Assembly (NCBI GenBank): GCA_030549205.1
Contig: JAUKTV010000018.1
Location: 310,001-374,000, forward strand
Source: Apiosordaria backusii
Taxonomy: Eukaryota > Ascomycota > Sordariomycetes > Sordariales > Lasiosphaeriaceae
DNA length: 64,000 nt
Direction: 5' to 3'
The notes beneath the pieces are model-generated. The model saw only the letters and a list, made by a program, of their open reading frames with translations. It searched no databases and was not told the origin of the DNA. Shown here piece after piece: positions 12,289 through 24,578 of the stretch. The first letter of the stretch is position 1. Every line of letters begins with the position of its first letter. The position numbers and the translations under genes are program-made.

Positions 12289-15007
12289 TTATTCACACCC
12301 CTCCGCATCAGGATCGACATCTGTTTCCCCATCGCTGACCTCTGCCTTGATCGTGATAGGTGCCTCGATGTCGATCGCAAAAGCCTTCTGAACCTCCTCT
12401 CCAAGTCTAATAGCGTCCCTTCTGCTCTCTCTGCTTACAACCAACAAATGAGCAACATACGTCCTTGCCCCATCTGTGTAGAGCTCGACTTTATCCCCAG
12501 GTACGCAGTAGTCCACGCCCAACACAATCTTGTCTGCCAGGTCCGGTTTCCGGCGCTGGAGCTCTTCGCATGGAGCCAGCTTTGAAGGCCATTGAACAGT
12601 GCCAGCGGCTGGAGCAGGAATATACACCAGTCTAGACCAGTACTGCGCTCCCCTTTCAGAGTCATTGATGTTGCCACCGAGTACATGACTGTAAGGCCTG
12701 GTAGTCAGCCGCAGCCTGTTCTTGTCACCAGCGGCAGCCAGCATGTGTGCAGCAAAGTAATCAACGCCATATGTGTGACGGGTCGGAACAGTGACTCGGT
12801 ATCCAGGTGGGCGGGCATTGATCTCGATAAGCTTGCACTCCGCTCCGGAGTCTAGAAGGGAATGAGTGTGCTTGCGGACAAGATCGACAACGCCGTCTTG
12901 GTTGCGGTACTCAAACGAGGAGTTCACCATCCTTGCCTCGACATGGAAGACACCAGTGCAGAATCCAAGGTTGACAAGAATGTCTCGGAGAGTCGACTTT
13001 GCAATGTCTTGTTCCTCGGCAGGGAGCGCCGAAGGGAGAGTAAGGGCCTCTGGCGAAAAGGTCGAGTGGACGGTGGCGGAATTGGAATCAGCGTCACAGG
13101 GCGGTTCGTCGGCAATTTCAGAAAAGAGAATCTCTCCGTCAAGGAGGACAAAGTTGACGTCCATTTCTGGACCATCAAAAAAGGGCTCAATGACTGCGGC
13201 GCTGCCATGTCGAGAAGTGGCTTTTTGGACAGCGGTGGCGAGATCGGTGAGGTTATTGACCTTGGAGACACATTCCGAGGACCACCCCTTGGTAGGCTTG
13301 ACGATGAGGGGAAATCTCGGAGTAAATGCGGCCTGCTGGTTGCTTCCAGTCGACAAGAGAGACTCCAGCTCCCTCACACTGGATACCCTGGCTGTCTGAC
13401 CAGGGACGTTCTGTAGAAGGCGTGACCGATACTTGTCCACAGATGTCTCAAAGGCGGACACGGGACTAGCTGGAAGTCCCAATGCCTCTGCGACCTGAGC
13501 CACGGCCACGAAAAAGTTGTCCGAGAGTGTAAAGACACCGTGGATAGGAAGGGGGTAGTTGACAAGGGATTGGATGATGCGGTCCACAACTCCTGCGTCC
13601 TCCGTCATGTCCGTGACGAGGAAGGCTTCGCGATGCATCTTGTTCTCTTCTGTGTCTGCTTGAAGCCAGTGACCCTCCTCATCGACGATCACCAAGTCAA
13701 GCCCCAATGCTGTTGCTGCACGGTAAACTGGACCTCCCGCCGTGATGTTCGGTCTCCCACGGACGAGCGCCACCCTTTTCCGGGCAATGGGTGTGCTTGA
13801 GAGCCATGGTGCATTGTGAAGCCGGTCACGCAGTTCCTCGGTCAACCTGGTCCTGTAAACCTCCAGGTCCACGAAGGAGACAGAGGTAGGCAAATCCTCC
13901 CATTGAACAACTCCAGCGGCAGACTCGACCAAGGTGGCAAGGTCATACTCGGACGTAACTGGTCCATAAGAAGGACGGGCGGCAGAATATTTTTGCAGCG
14001 GGCGCAAAGGCTCAAAGGTTCTCAAGATCTTGTATGGGAAATCCTGGAGGCGTAGCTTGAGAAAGTCGGACCGGGTAACGTATCCATCGGCGGAGGGAAG
14101 AATAAGAGTGAAGACGGATATGGCGGATGCAGACCAGCTTGGGGAGCCGAGGCCGATGTTTTGGAGAGCCTCAATGAATGGGCTTGGCGGAGCGCTTCCG
14201 TGTCCGGCACCTCCGGCTCCGTTTTGTTGGGAATATGGTTGATATGAGCTCTGGGTTGATGATGATGATGGGAAAACGACAACATTGGCGATTGAGTACA
14301 GTTCACAGAGTGAAATGATCTCGCCAAACAAGGGCCGATAAAGGTTGCTTGGCCCTGAAGATGTGTTAGAAAGGCCTAACTCACAGACGAACAGAAAGAA
14401 GATGGCTTACTGCTCAACGGCCACTGTACACGCGCAGATGCAGAGGTTGAGGAGAAGCTGCTTGTTGGTTTATGGGCCAGAGTGGCCCTTTCACTAGGAA
14501 ATGCCCCCACGGCCATTGTTGATGCCACTATGTTGAAGGCTGGATTGCAATTGGCAAGCTGGAGGTGTGACTCAGAGGAGGTCAAGTTGTTGAATGCCAA
14601 TGGGTGCGTCGATGTGAATCGAAGTTGACAGCAAGGCAGGAGAAAGTGTGAAGTTTCTTGGGAGATGGGTCAAGACGGGGAAAGAAGGGCGGGGACTGGG
14701 GAAAAGAAGACAACTTGGCAGGAGCGAGGCGACCATCGGGCAAGTTGGACATTTTGTTGCAAAAAAGCATGCTGCCACTGCCAGCGAGGGTGCTCACCGC
14801 TGGACCCGGACCAAGAGAAGACAAGACATCTATCTCATGCCGCGGAAGCAGTGGAACAGGGCACAATACAGTAGTTTGCATCAGCTTCGTCATGGGGGCA
14901 CGCAGTACCGAGACGTCGAGATTGACACGGCACGAGTGAGACTCACGGGCTGATTGAGCCGGAGGCGGAGATTGATCTGAGAGGTTGAGAACCTTGATGG
15001 GCTCCAT
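12289..15007 (-). CDS. ATP-grasp ligase (carnosine synthase-like)
   Basis: The main 3' exon (14354-12289) is joined by a clear 56-nt intron (14355-14410; GTAAGC, branch TCTAAC, acceptor TTCAG) to an upstream exon. The junction reads WPLS-RPSNLYRPLFGEI. The upstream exon is open back to about 14670 (…NNLTSSESHLQLANCNPA…). A further 5' exon starting at ATG 15007 is likely, but its splice to this frame is not resolved; a GTGAGC donor after GPGPA at about 14795 is one option. The ATP-grasp signature is good: IVKPTKGWSSE (ATP-binding Lys), VIEPFFDGPEMDVNFV, and EINARPPGYR (metal-binding Glu/Asn). Such enzymes activate a carboxylate as acyl phosphate and couple it to an amine. The nearest named relative by pattern is vertebrate CARNS1. 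It is divergent from the nicotianamine synthase gene. Substrates are unknown. Confidence 0.85.
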
Positions 15008-16009
15008 CTGATAATCTGAGATGATCTGATAAGCAGATTTAGACCCACTTGTGCCCTTGCGACCCCTGTCACATACCCCTGCCGTCCCCTTGTTTTCCCG
15101 TGCCTGGACCTTCTGCTCTTTCTCACTTTTTTTTTTTCAATGCCTGTGACCGCTTCCACAAGTTGGCCCTTGCTCAAATACTGTAATATCCCTGACCCCA
15201 TTCTTTCTTTCTGGCATGGAGCAACTCGAAGAGACCGTTTGCACTTGCCAGAATTTCGAACCGATACCGCTGCAGAGTCAGAGTGACATTGGCCCAACGG
15301 CAGAGTGGCACCTGCGACTTCGGATAAGATTGTTCAGAGACTGGAGAACCTTGAGGGCTGGAGCGAGACACCTCATCGTGCACCTTGATGGCCACATTTT
15401 GATGACCGCCCGGCGACTCAGCATTAAAGACGATCAAAACGGCCGGTTGGACCCGTTGCGGAGGGCTTCATCTCCTTCCCAAATTGACAGACGGGCGCCA
15501 GAAAATAGCGCTCATCAACGGGAATGGAACACCGCTTGTCTAGCAAACATGCATCTCGTCCTATGTGGGCACCCTGCGGGCTGATCTGCACCTGCAGATG
15601 CTGCTGCAGATATAGAGCGTGATGCCGCTGTTTACTTTGCGCGGTTTGCTGCGTCTGCTTCCATTTTCATCCCTTCCTCGGTCCAATCCGATCTTCCAAG
15701 CCACTCTTCCAAGCCACTCATTATCTTGAAAGGCGACAGTTTGTTGAGATCATCGGTCACACACTGGCACCGGGAGCACCTATTGAGTGTCTATATCAAG
15801 AAACAGCAACATTAGTACCCCCATATCCTAAGTGAAAAACCCCCACGGAATTTGGTGTCCCGAACACACCATATCTGAGGTGTCCTTCCTCATCAATTGA
15901 GTGCCACCACACCCGGGCACCACGGGTACCTATCCAACTCGACTTTATCGGCAACCCATACCACCCATAACCACAAACCCGGCCATCCAGCTTTACTATA
16001 CCCATCACC
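15008..16009. other. shared divergent promoter of ATP-grasp and nicotianamine synthase genes
   Basis: A 1,002-bp spacer between two head-to-head genes. It contains a pyrimidine tract (about 15118-15138) and no supported gene. The arrangement allows joint control. I did not identify a specific factor-binding site. Confidence 0.55.
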
Positions 16010-17126
16010 ATGCCTCTCCTCGCCTCTTGGTTGGGCATCGGTAGCCCCACCAAAAAACTGGACACATACCCACGTTCATCTCACGACTCCCTCACTATCG
16101 TTGAAAAGGCCGATATTCTTCAGAGCCAACAGACGGATGCTAGGGAAGAAAAGGCACATTGGCTAGTCCAAAGCATTGTCAACACCCACACCGAGCTACT
16201 CAAGCTTCCGCACCTCCGACCAGGGCCAGCCATCAACAAACTCTTGGGCAACCTTGTTTCCATCTGTAGTGAGATCCACGACCAGGAAATTGTAAACAAG
16301 GTATGTCTCAGTGAACCCGAGTTCGGGGATACATCGAGGCCATGAGCTGAAAAAAATCAAGGTCCTACGAAACGTGAGCGTTCAGGCTGTCCTACCATCT
16401 CTCAGACAGATCTGCGCCCAGTCCGAGTCATGTCTCGAGCTTCATTGGGCTGAGCACATCTTGGAGGGCCAGACCCAGGAAGAAGTCATCGAGCGCCTCG
16501 AGAGTTTTCCGTACTATGAAAATTATGAGGACCTGACTCGACTGGAGGTGTGTTCCATCCTCTCGGCGACAAAGGTTGCGCCACGTCGGGTTGCTTTCAT
16601 CGGCTCCGGCCCGCTTCCTCTCACGTCATTATGTCTTTTGCACGCGCTCAAGAATGACGTGGTAGTAAGGAGCTTGACGCAACCAGCTACCACCTCCACA
16701 ACCGCCACAGACAGCACAGCGAATCAAGAGCCGATCGTGCTCAACGTCGATTACGATGAAGCAGCCATCTCGGCTTCTTTAAAGCTGAGCCTTGCTCTCG
16801 GGGGAAGGGGAAAGGGAATGGAATTCATCTGTGCTGAGGCAACCTCGGCCTCAGCGTCACGAGACCTGACTGAGTTTGATGTGGTATACATGGCTGCATT
16901 GGTAGGCATCACCCAGACAGACAAGGAAAAGATCATGCTGGAAGTGGTCAGTCGGATGAGGAAAGGGGCACTGCTTGTCGTCCGCAGCAGTTGGGGCTTG
17001 AGGACATGCTTATACCCAGAGGTGGATCTCGCGACTGAGATATTGCTGAAGAGGCTTGAGCCCTGTGTGGTGGTGCACCCCTATAATCAGGTGGTCAACT
17101 CGGTCATTGTCGCGAGGGTCCGGTAG
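16010..17126 (+). CDS. nicotianamine synthase family protein
   Basis: Two exons, 16010-16300 and 16362-17126, encode 351 residues. The 61-nt intron has GTATGT..AAG in phase 0, and the junction reads IVNK-VLRNVSVQ. The second exon carries the SAM-binding core VAFIGSGPLPLTSLCLLHA, then the acidic strand-2 segment NVDYDEAAISAS, and FDVVYMAALVG before the catalytic region. These are signatures of the NAS family (PF03059). The family joins aminocarboxypropyl groups from S-adenosylmethionine; plant NAS makes the metal chelator nicotianamine, and a Neurospora homologue is known. The length is slightly above plant NAS. An insertion of Thr/Ser/Ala-rich sequence (about residues 220-236) separates the first and second Rossmann strands. 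It pairs divergently with the ATP-grasp ligase, which suggests the product might be extended by an amide bond. Confidence 0.93.
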
Positions 17127-18669
17127 CCCGGGCTGCATGGGCCGCGCGCCTTGCACAGCAGCCAGCTGGGACTTGGTGATTACAACTGGGGTTAAAGTGA
17201 CACAGCATTCATCCTAGAATAGGATTGGATAATATACTGGTGAGAATCATCCTATTTCTCACATTCATGGTCTTAGCTATGTTGAATTCATGGCCCCCCG
17301 CTTCAGCCGCCGCCGGTATCGGAATTCTGAGTACTAGGGATAGGTTGGATCGATACCGTAGCAATGGGGACCGATTTTATCCGCTCTTGTCCTACCCACT
17401 ATTGCGGCCTAAGTTTTGTGGCTTTCGTGAACCATAGTTGGTGTGAGAAGGGTGCGAGCAAGTACGAGGTTTTGTCGAGATACGAATCAATAGTACCGAG
17501 GCCAAAACCGATCACGTCTTTTCCGCTGCCACAACCTTGATCCATTTTACCTAAGATTGACCTCAGCCCTACGAACATGACTTCTTGTGAATGGCGGGGA
17601 CATGGAATGTTGGCAAGGGGTCAGTAAGCGGATAAATCCTCCGCCGGGAACCGGGTTACTGTCAAATTCCAGAATTAGATCAGGTTATGGGCTGTTCGCA
17701 TTCTGCTGATACCTTTTTCAGCCACTCCGAAACATACTTACTGAGATCTCCCAATAGGAAAGTAAAGTCCGCCTGCAAGCTAGGCGGTGCAGGTCATCAG
17801 CCCCTTACCCCACAGCCCGATTAACACAGACATCGCCTTCATGGATGGACCGAACAAGCCAGAAATGGAAATGCCCAAACTTTATTCCAACTCAGAAGCC
17901 TCAGATGCAGAATTCAAGTTTCCCATTTTACCTACCTACCAAGGCTCATACAAACAGAGCCCAAGACAATCGAACATTACCGAAATTCTGCGGCTGAAAT
18001 AGAAGCGAGGGTAAGGTATGATGTCGTTGCTTGGCATTAACAAAGCACAGCACAGGATTGGGCATCATGATATACCTGCACTGGGACACGTGCAAGATCT
18101 CGTATTCCGGCAAGCGACGGACATCATACTACATACCTCACGGACTCATGATCCAGTCCAACATTTACCGCTTCGATACCACTATGCCGACTGACAATAC
18201 CGGAGCAAACAGCGGCAACTCAGAAAATGAAAAACATGCCACCAATCAATATCCCCAATAGTCCGACATCCCCTCATGTGTCCAAGTAAGCCAAGGCTCG
18301 TGATGAAAGGAATACATTTCTCGCAGGATCCAAATGTAGGAATGTACCGAAGATCTTAAGCTCTACACCGGTCAAGGTGAAGGTAACGGTATCTTCCGTG
18401 GCCTACAACCCTCACCGAGATTAGCTCGGGAGGCCTAAAGGAGAAGCCGGAAATATGAAGGTTAGTGGGCTGAGGAAGATATAGCTATTTGCTCCGCCGA
18501 GAGCATGTTTACTGATGATCTATTCTTAGACAAAGCCTTTTCGTACCTTGGGGATGGAGGCCGTGGAGAAGAGAAGGGAGGGGCAGTGTGACGATGATGC
18601 TATGGTCATGAGCCGTCATGAGTGTCGTGATGTCTCGGTATAGGTGAGTGCCGGTAGTGGTTCGCGGTG
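17127..18669. other. intergenic, no supported gene
   Basis: About 1.5 kb. Short open frames at 17225-17437, 17787-18002 and 18031-18261 have no recognisable domain and no splicing partner. The promoter of the But2-like gene lies at the right edge. Confidence 0.55.
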
Positions 18670-18676
18670 TATATAA
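18670..18676 (+). promoter_or_regulatory. TATA box (TATATAA)
   Basis: TATATAA lies 134 bp upstream of the ATG at 18810 and is followed by a CA-rich leader, a usual layout for a strongly expressed fungal gene. Confidence 0.6.
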
Positions 18677-18809
18677 CCTCACTGTCCTCCGTGGTAAGTC
18701 CCATCCGTCTCATCATCAGTCTCATACCATCCTCACAGTCAGCTCAACAATCACAGTTAGAACCATAACACCAACTCACAAGTCACAACAACTATCACAC
18801 ACATTCAAG

Positions 18810-19400
18810 ATGTTCTCCAAGACCGCCCTCGTCGCCCTTCTCACCTCTTTGACCCTCACCTCGGCCGCTCCTGCCGAGGAGATTTCTGCCCGCCAGGCAC
18901 CAGCCGAGATTGCTCCCACAACCGTCATCGCCCATGCTCTAGCCGACGCCTGGGACAACTACTGCTCGGCCCCAACCTCTTATGGGTATCTCGCTCGTAA
19001 CGTCTGGAACGGTCAAGAGTCCGGCCAGACCACCCTCTTCACCTTCACCTACCCCGCCGAGTCAGCCGGCAAGCAATGCTGGCTCGATTTCTACCACGCC
19101 CAGCCCAGCTGGATCTCCAACACCAACGGCATCCAAGTCGACGTCTTCACCTCCTGGGGTGAGAACACCTGCAACCCCGGCGACAAGTCTAACAAGCGCG
19201 ATGCCAACCTCGGTCGTCTCAACGTCCCAGCTACCGGCGCCGCTACATGGGCGGCCAAATACAGCACTTCGTTGACGCAGAAGGGTCCTTGCAAGGCTCC
19301 TGGTACCGTCGAGAGGCTCGAGTTGGTCGCTGTCGGGGATAATACTAGTATTTCGTACCCTCAGGGCCCTGGTGCCGGTTTGAGGATCCTGTACGCCTAA
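18810..19400 (+). CDS. secreted But2-like C-terminal domain protein
   Basis: Intronless, 196 residues. An upstream in-frame Met at 18648 would lie before the TATA box, so I place the start at 18810, where MFSKTALVALLTSLTLTSAA makes a clean signal peptide. The mature part has alternating hydrophobic strands (TLFTFTYPAESAGKQCWLDF, then VERLELVAVG) and four or so cysteines. It resembles the fungal Ubiquitin 3 binding protein But2 C-terminal domain family (PF09792), small beta-sandwich secreted proteins of unknown role. The family call rests on pattern only. Coding is strongly C-biased at third positions, so expression is probably high. Confidence 0.8.
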   Translation: MFSKTALVALLTSLTLTSAAPAEEISARQAPAEIAPTTVIAHALADAWDNYCSAPTSYGYLARNVWNGQESGQTTLFTFTYPAESAGKQCWLDFYHAQPSWISNTNGIQVDVFTSWGENTCNPGDKSNKRDANLGRLNVPATGAATWAAKYSTSLTQKGPCKAPGTVERLELVAVGDNTSISYPQGPGAGLRILYA

Positions 19401-21143
19401 ATGGGTCAATATAGTCTTTTAATTCATGAGTGAGAGAGCTTGGAATGGGGAAGAAGCATGGTAGGGGACGGGAGGAAGGGGTTTCATATGATCACTTGAT
19501 CGCTTTCTGGACTCTCCTTCAAGATGTTGATATCATTACTTTCAGTACTTTCAGTACTTTCAGACCATCCTTTCCTTTTTAGTTTAATTTTATAGAGAGA
19601 TAATGAATGGTCAGGTTCACTTGAAAAAGATGCTCCAAATTCTTGTGAGAACAACCAAAGGGGGCAAAGACCTGTCGGCAATGTGGGCCGGTTCTTGCTC
19701 TGCCACAGTTTTAGCAGTTACGACCCTCGTCGCCGCTGCTGTCACCACCACCCCCACTCCGGTCTTATCCCCGGCGGCCCGGCTGGAGCATTGGCTATCT
19801 TATCATCATTGCTTCTTCTGTCAATATTCTGTCCAAAAACGCAACTTTGTGTCATCAAGGTATTGCTCACTTGCTTTTCGGTCTGCGCTGTCCCAACCAG
19901 TCTAACTGCAGTTACGAGGATCTCAAAATGGAACGCGACTCTCGGGAGCCCAACAAAGCATTATTCCTTTGATGAGAAGACTCAGTCAGGCTCCGAGCCT
20001 CACACCATGATCGACATGTCAACGATCTCCGCCCCCATCTACTTCAACGCTGGGTTACATTCGCAGCCTTTTTAGGGTTGCGATGCATCTGACCTCAAAC
20101 ATGAACGAAGTGTTCATGATTTTCAAGTGCGTCCAGAAGGCGCGGGGGTTGGAGAGTAGATTCAATGTGACGAGAGCACCAACAAGGGCTTATTCAGCTT
20201 ACAGGGTTCAATTCGGAGAGCGCTAGGACTGAACAGAGAAATCGCATGGCAGACAGACAGCCAGGTTGCGGACTTGGAGCTGGGTCTTTGAAGCGAAGTG
20301 GCGTCGGTGTTAGCGTGCTTCTCTGCAGATGCTGTGAGGCAAGTTGCTGGTCACTGTGGTCTGGTTCGTCACCTGTCCTGCTGCCGGAAAAAGGGCTTGC
20401 AGCGAAAATCGATAATGCCCGGTGACCATGGCTCATGGGCACAGCAGATCAAGCGGACGACCATCAACTTTGCGAATCCCCTCCCCTCGCTTTTTCACCC
20501 AGTTGAGCTAGACCGAGACGCGGATGCAGCGGAAGTGCCCTTCTAGGCTCACTGCCCGCTGATGTCTTGTCGGCATGTCTGCAAGGCCAATCACGTTCAC
20601 CCAATCTGACGATCTCGCTGCGGTCTTGATGCACGTCTGACAATTCTCTCTCGATGCAACTCATCTTCTGCTCGCAAGAGCTCCTTCAAACTCCTCCTTA
20701 TACGGTGGCGCTGATATGCAATGCAGTGATCGCATCCGACCTAACTCGTTTCGTACCACCACCCTCACTCGAACATTGTGAAGGCCCGGCCCCCAGTCAG
20801 CTGGCAACGCTCACCGTTCTGGTGCGGCAGGGATGATAATTGCAGCAATGACTCGGTTCTGTCAACCTCGATACCCCTCCTCGCGACGGAAGTCAGTGGA
20901 TCGGGAACGAGGAGAGCAGGCATTGGAATCCCGGCCCTTGGGCAGATAGCAAATACCCGAGATAACCTGATCGTGTCCCACACGCGTGAACTCCTTTTAC
21001 ACCTCTTCCCCCTGAAATTATTTTCCAGCTTATTTTACTTCAGTTCCTTGAGGGCGTCCCCACAGACGACAATACCTGGGCATTGTACTTGGAATCACGG
21101 CACACATCCCGTTTGGCCTTGCAGGCTCGGCAGCGTTTCCAGC
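19401..21143. other. intergenic, no supported gene
   Basis: About 1.7 kb. Frames at 19603-19905 and 19683-20075 overlap in different phases and show no domain. The frame upstream of the lectin-like gene is open from 20778, but its extra residues are low complexity and lie before the likely signal region. Confidence 0.5.
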
Positions 21144-22744
21144 ATGGCCAGGTCGGCACATGAAGGGTGGCATCTCCGCCACTGGGCAGCATTTCTCTCA
21201 CTGCCGGCGCCATCGCTTTGCGGATCTATGGCAGCTTGGTGGACCGATCTTGGGCCGTCGTTTGTTCTTCAGAATGCATCAACCGGCCTTCTCACCTACT
21301 CTCTCTGCCATAGCAACAACACGCCCATCTATCCACAAGACCCACCAATCGCTCTTAGGACAACTTACGCCCCCAAGAACGGAACCTCTCTAGCCGCCAC
21401 CGGTTGGTATGACAGAATAGGGTCGACTTGGGCCTCGGTCTTCTACCAGAACAACAACGATGACATCGTCAACGCCGTTTATAAGTGTGACAACAGAACC
21501 GGACTGTACGAACCGCAAGACAGCAATGTCATCTCCGACCGAAGTGGCACCCCAAATCCCCATACAAATACAGGCCTGTCAGTTACCTTACTGGGAGAGC
21601 AGGAGGGCTACCGTGTCTTTTATCACGACAGAGCAAAAGCTCTCCAGTCCTTGCAATTCAAGGCAACGGATGGTTGGTCATATGGGGACCCAGTCTCGGG
21701 CAACACAAATCGGTCGAGCATGGAGATCCATTCAATGTTTTCGGGCGTTCGTAATGTCACAGTTGTGACTCCAAGAGATGCCAAAAACATGGAAACCGCC
21801 CGTCTCAACGTCGACAGCACCTACTTCATTGGTAACTCTCTTTTACCGATTTTTGTTCATCTCGTTGATAATTCTCTAACCTGCGCGCAGAAACGTTCCC
21901 GACACCTCTCCGAGGAGGGCTGAACAATACCAGCGCCTCTAATCGCACATCCTTTCCATATGATAGCTCAGCAACACCGTCGTTTGAGCTTGAAGCATGG
22001 GACGGCGATCCAAAAGCAATTGGTATTGCCATCGACACTGATTTGACCCGCCATATCTTTTATATCGGTACGGATCGCGCAGTGCACTGGATTGCTGCCT
22101 TCGTCTCCGCCAGGGTCGAAGGTGGATTCCGTGCCCAGGCGGGTCAGAATACGGAGGTTTGGCCGTTGGCCGACGAACCAAATTCCGACTTTACTATTGC
22201 GAGTCACATAGAAAGCAGCAGCATTCGGCTGTACTATGTTAGCGGTGGTCGAATCATCGAAACAAAGTATCGCGATGGCAACTGGGACTCAGCCACCCCT
22301 GTGGAAACTTCGAACACGACGGTCATCATCGAGGAAGGCGCTGGTACGGGAAACACCGGTCTCACAACTGGAGCCAAGGCTGGTATTGGTGTTGGTGTCA
22401 GTGTTGGTGCTCTTCTCATCGGTGCAGCTGCAGCGGCCTTTTGGATTCTTCGCGGGAAGAAGGCCACATCCCCTGATGAGGAAACCACTACCGCTGTTGA
22501 CACAGCGGCAGCAGCGGGCCCTCCAATGTCCCAGGCTGGCAGTCAGGACGCTACCTCTTTCAGAGCCGACGTTGCGCGCACCGGTAGCGGACTCAATGGG
22601 GATAAATGGGATGCCGAAGTTAAGGACACGCCAATTACACCTCCGCCGAGAGAGCTGGAAAGCCCAAAAACTGCCTCGGAGCTGCCTGAAGCCAATGACA
22701 GGAACGAGCTTCCTACCAAACATCATGTCCCGGAACTTCCTTGA
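21144..22744 (+). CDS. single-pass surface protein with lectin-like beta-propeller ectodomain
   Basis: Two exons, 21144-21831 and 21891-22744, give 513 residues. The 59-nt intron has GTAACT, branch CTAAC and GCGCAG; the junction reads TYFI-ETFPTP. The ectodomain repeats strands of the type YRVFYHDRAKALQSLQF, HIFYIGTDRAVHWIAAF and IRLYYVSGGRIIETKY. This is the blade pattern of fungal fucose-specific lectin-like propellers (PF07938), with many N-glycosylation sites. One transmembrane helix lies at about residues 393-416, followed by an RGKK stop-transfer and a roughly 95-residue cytosolic tail rich in Pro/Glu that ends NELPTKHHVPELP. I chose ATG 21144, but the N-terminus is not a textbook signal peptide, so another start is possible. 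Sugar binding is inference. Confidence 0.8.
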
Positions 22745-24578
22745 GCATTCAAGAAACTGTAGTAGCCGCGGTCCGTAAGGTTCCAAACTTCCAGCGGCAA
22801 TCACTCTTCATATCATGGTTGTAGGGTGTATGATCAGGTAAGGAGGTTGGGGAAGGAATTATGCCGGTCTTTTACATTGAGATACCACAGACATTTTGGA
22901 TGGAGTTTGTGATACACGGTTCGGAATTATCTGTGTTATTCTTCTTAATAGCACCACCTCAGGGGCCTGTAACGGGAACTCTGGGCAATGGAAAAGTTTG
23001 GATCAACTCAGCATTGCTGTAACTTTCTTCACAACCCGTCGAGTGTATCGGGTATTCTCATCTGCTAAAGGATGAGAAATCCAAAATTCAAAAGAGTCAG
23101 CCTGACCCCGCAGAAGCTGACCCAAAATTCCACTAAAAAAAAAGAAACGCAATGATGGCAACGCCCACTTTCTGTTTTGGGATAGCTATCGCCCCCCTCA
23201 ACCAAGCCGAGTTTTCTACCCCACCTTTTGGGGGCTTTGGGGGAACATGAGAGCGAGGATGGCGTGAGTGGTGTGAGTGGGTGGGAGACAGAGCGGAAGG
23301 TCCGCCGATCCTTAAAAGTGCCCATCGCACGCCCGACTTTGCGGGCTGGCCAATTGCAGAGGGAGACGCTACACCCTATTGCTTTGCTCGGGAATCGGGA
23401 TTTCTTACAGGCGTGCCCACAGGATCTTTCGGGAAGGATGGGATTTGATGGGGTGAGGGTGTTGATCTTTGATGTCTTACCTTTCGAAGGAATTGTTTTC
23501 TTGGTTAGATTTCGACATGGCTGTAGGGTAGAGTGTCAAGGATGAATGGGTTTCGAAAGTGGAGTAGAAAAGGAAAATCGAGCCCATGTTGCTTCTGTTG
23601 TCGTGGCTGGTTTGTGTTGAAATTTGAAGTTCTTTGGCCGTCTGTGATCTTCACGGTTCCACCTTGCACACACTCAGCTGCCGTGGGCTTTTCTTTTTGA
23701 TAGAGGCCGAAGTCTTGGTTCTGTTGCACAGCGTCGAGCGGTTGCGAGGTTTTGCCACCGTGGCCGTGGGCTAAAATGCACGTAGTGTTCTTGTTGTTTT
23801 TGACATGTGATACATACGATACTGTGATACTCCGCAGTCTCTGCCAGACTTTGCTTGGGTTTCAAGTGCGGTTAGAGAGGACCGAGTCATCACCAGTCAA
23901 TATTCTTGCAAGGTGGAATCAAGAAACGTGATAATTGAGAAGTATGACATTAAAAATCACAAGAGCAACATATCTGCATTCGCAAACTTCATGGACACGA
24001 CTTGTTATAACCTGTGTGTGTGGACCGTGCCCCCCCTTGATGTGAAAAGGGGCAAAATAGGGGCAAATCTTGGCATTGTCAACAAATGTCTCCACCCACT
24101 GCCTCCTATACCTGAAACAAAACAACCTGGACACCAACTTCATTTCTCCGCACTTCCTCGGGAACTAGATGTGCAAACAACCGACACTAAAATCTTAATA
24201 TCCCGATGCAGGTACCCAAGCCATCTTGCTCACAGTTGTATGGGCAGACAGCCAAATGACCACCGGCTATATCCTTTCGGGCTGAATGACGAACCAAATT
24301 GGACGTGTTCCATTGGACAAACCAACTTTCTCAGGGCGGTTGGAGTTTATATGGCTTCCCCACCTCAATCTTCCATAGAGGTTCCCCGCAGATCCATGCC
24401 GGTATATGATTGTTGACCACGGACATGACAGCGTAGTGAAGGCATAAAGTAGAGAGTAACTGAAAGGAAATAGAAAACTTATATCTGGGGAAGAATACGT
24501 TCTCAGCGCAGTTCAGACGATAGAAACATCTCACCCATCCCGATATCCCTGTGTGCATGTGAAAACCAGCCACCCAAG
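22745..24578. other. intergenic, no supported gene
   Basis: About 1.8 kb. Frames at 23228-23545 (plus) and 23913-24416 (plus) are open but have no family likeness, no codon bias like the neighbours, and no intron partners. Nothing else is recognised. Confidence 0.5.

Noticed and set aside
20778..21143. 122-codon extension upstream of the lectin-like gene
   Set aside because: No signal peptide, no family likeness; the frame is probably open by chance upstream of Met 21144.
23913..24416. 167-codon plus-strand frame in a spacer
   Set aside because: No domain, ordinary non-coding composition, and no supporting promoter or introns.
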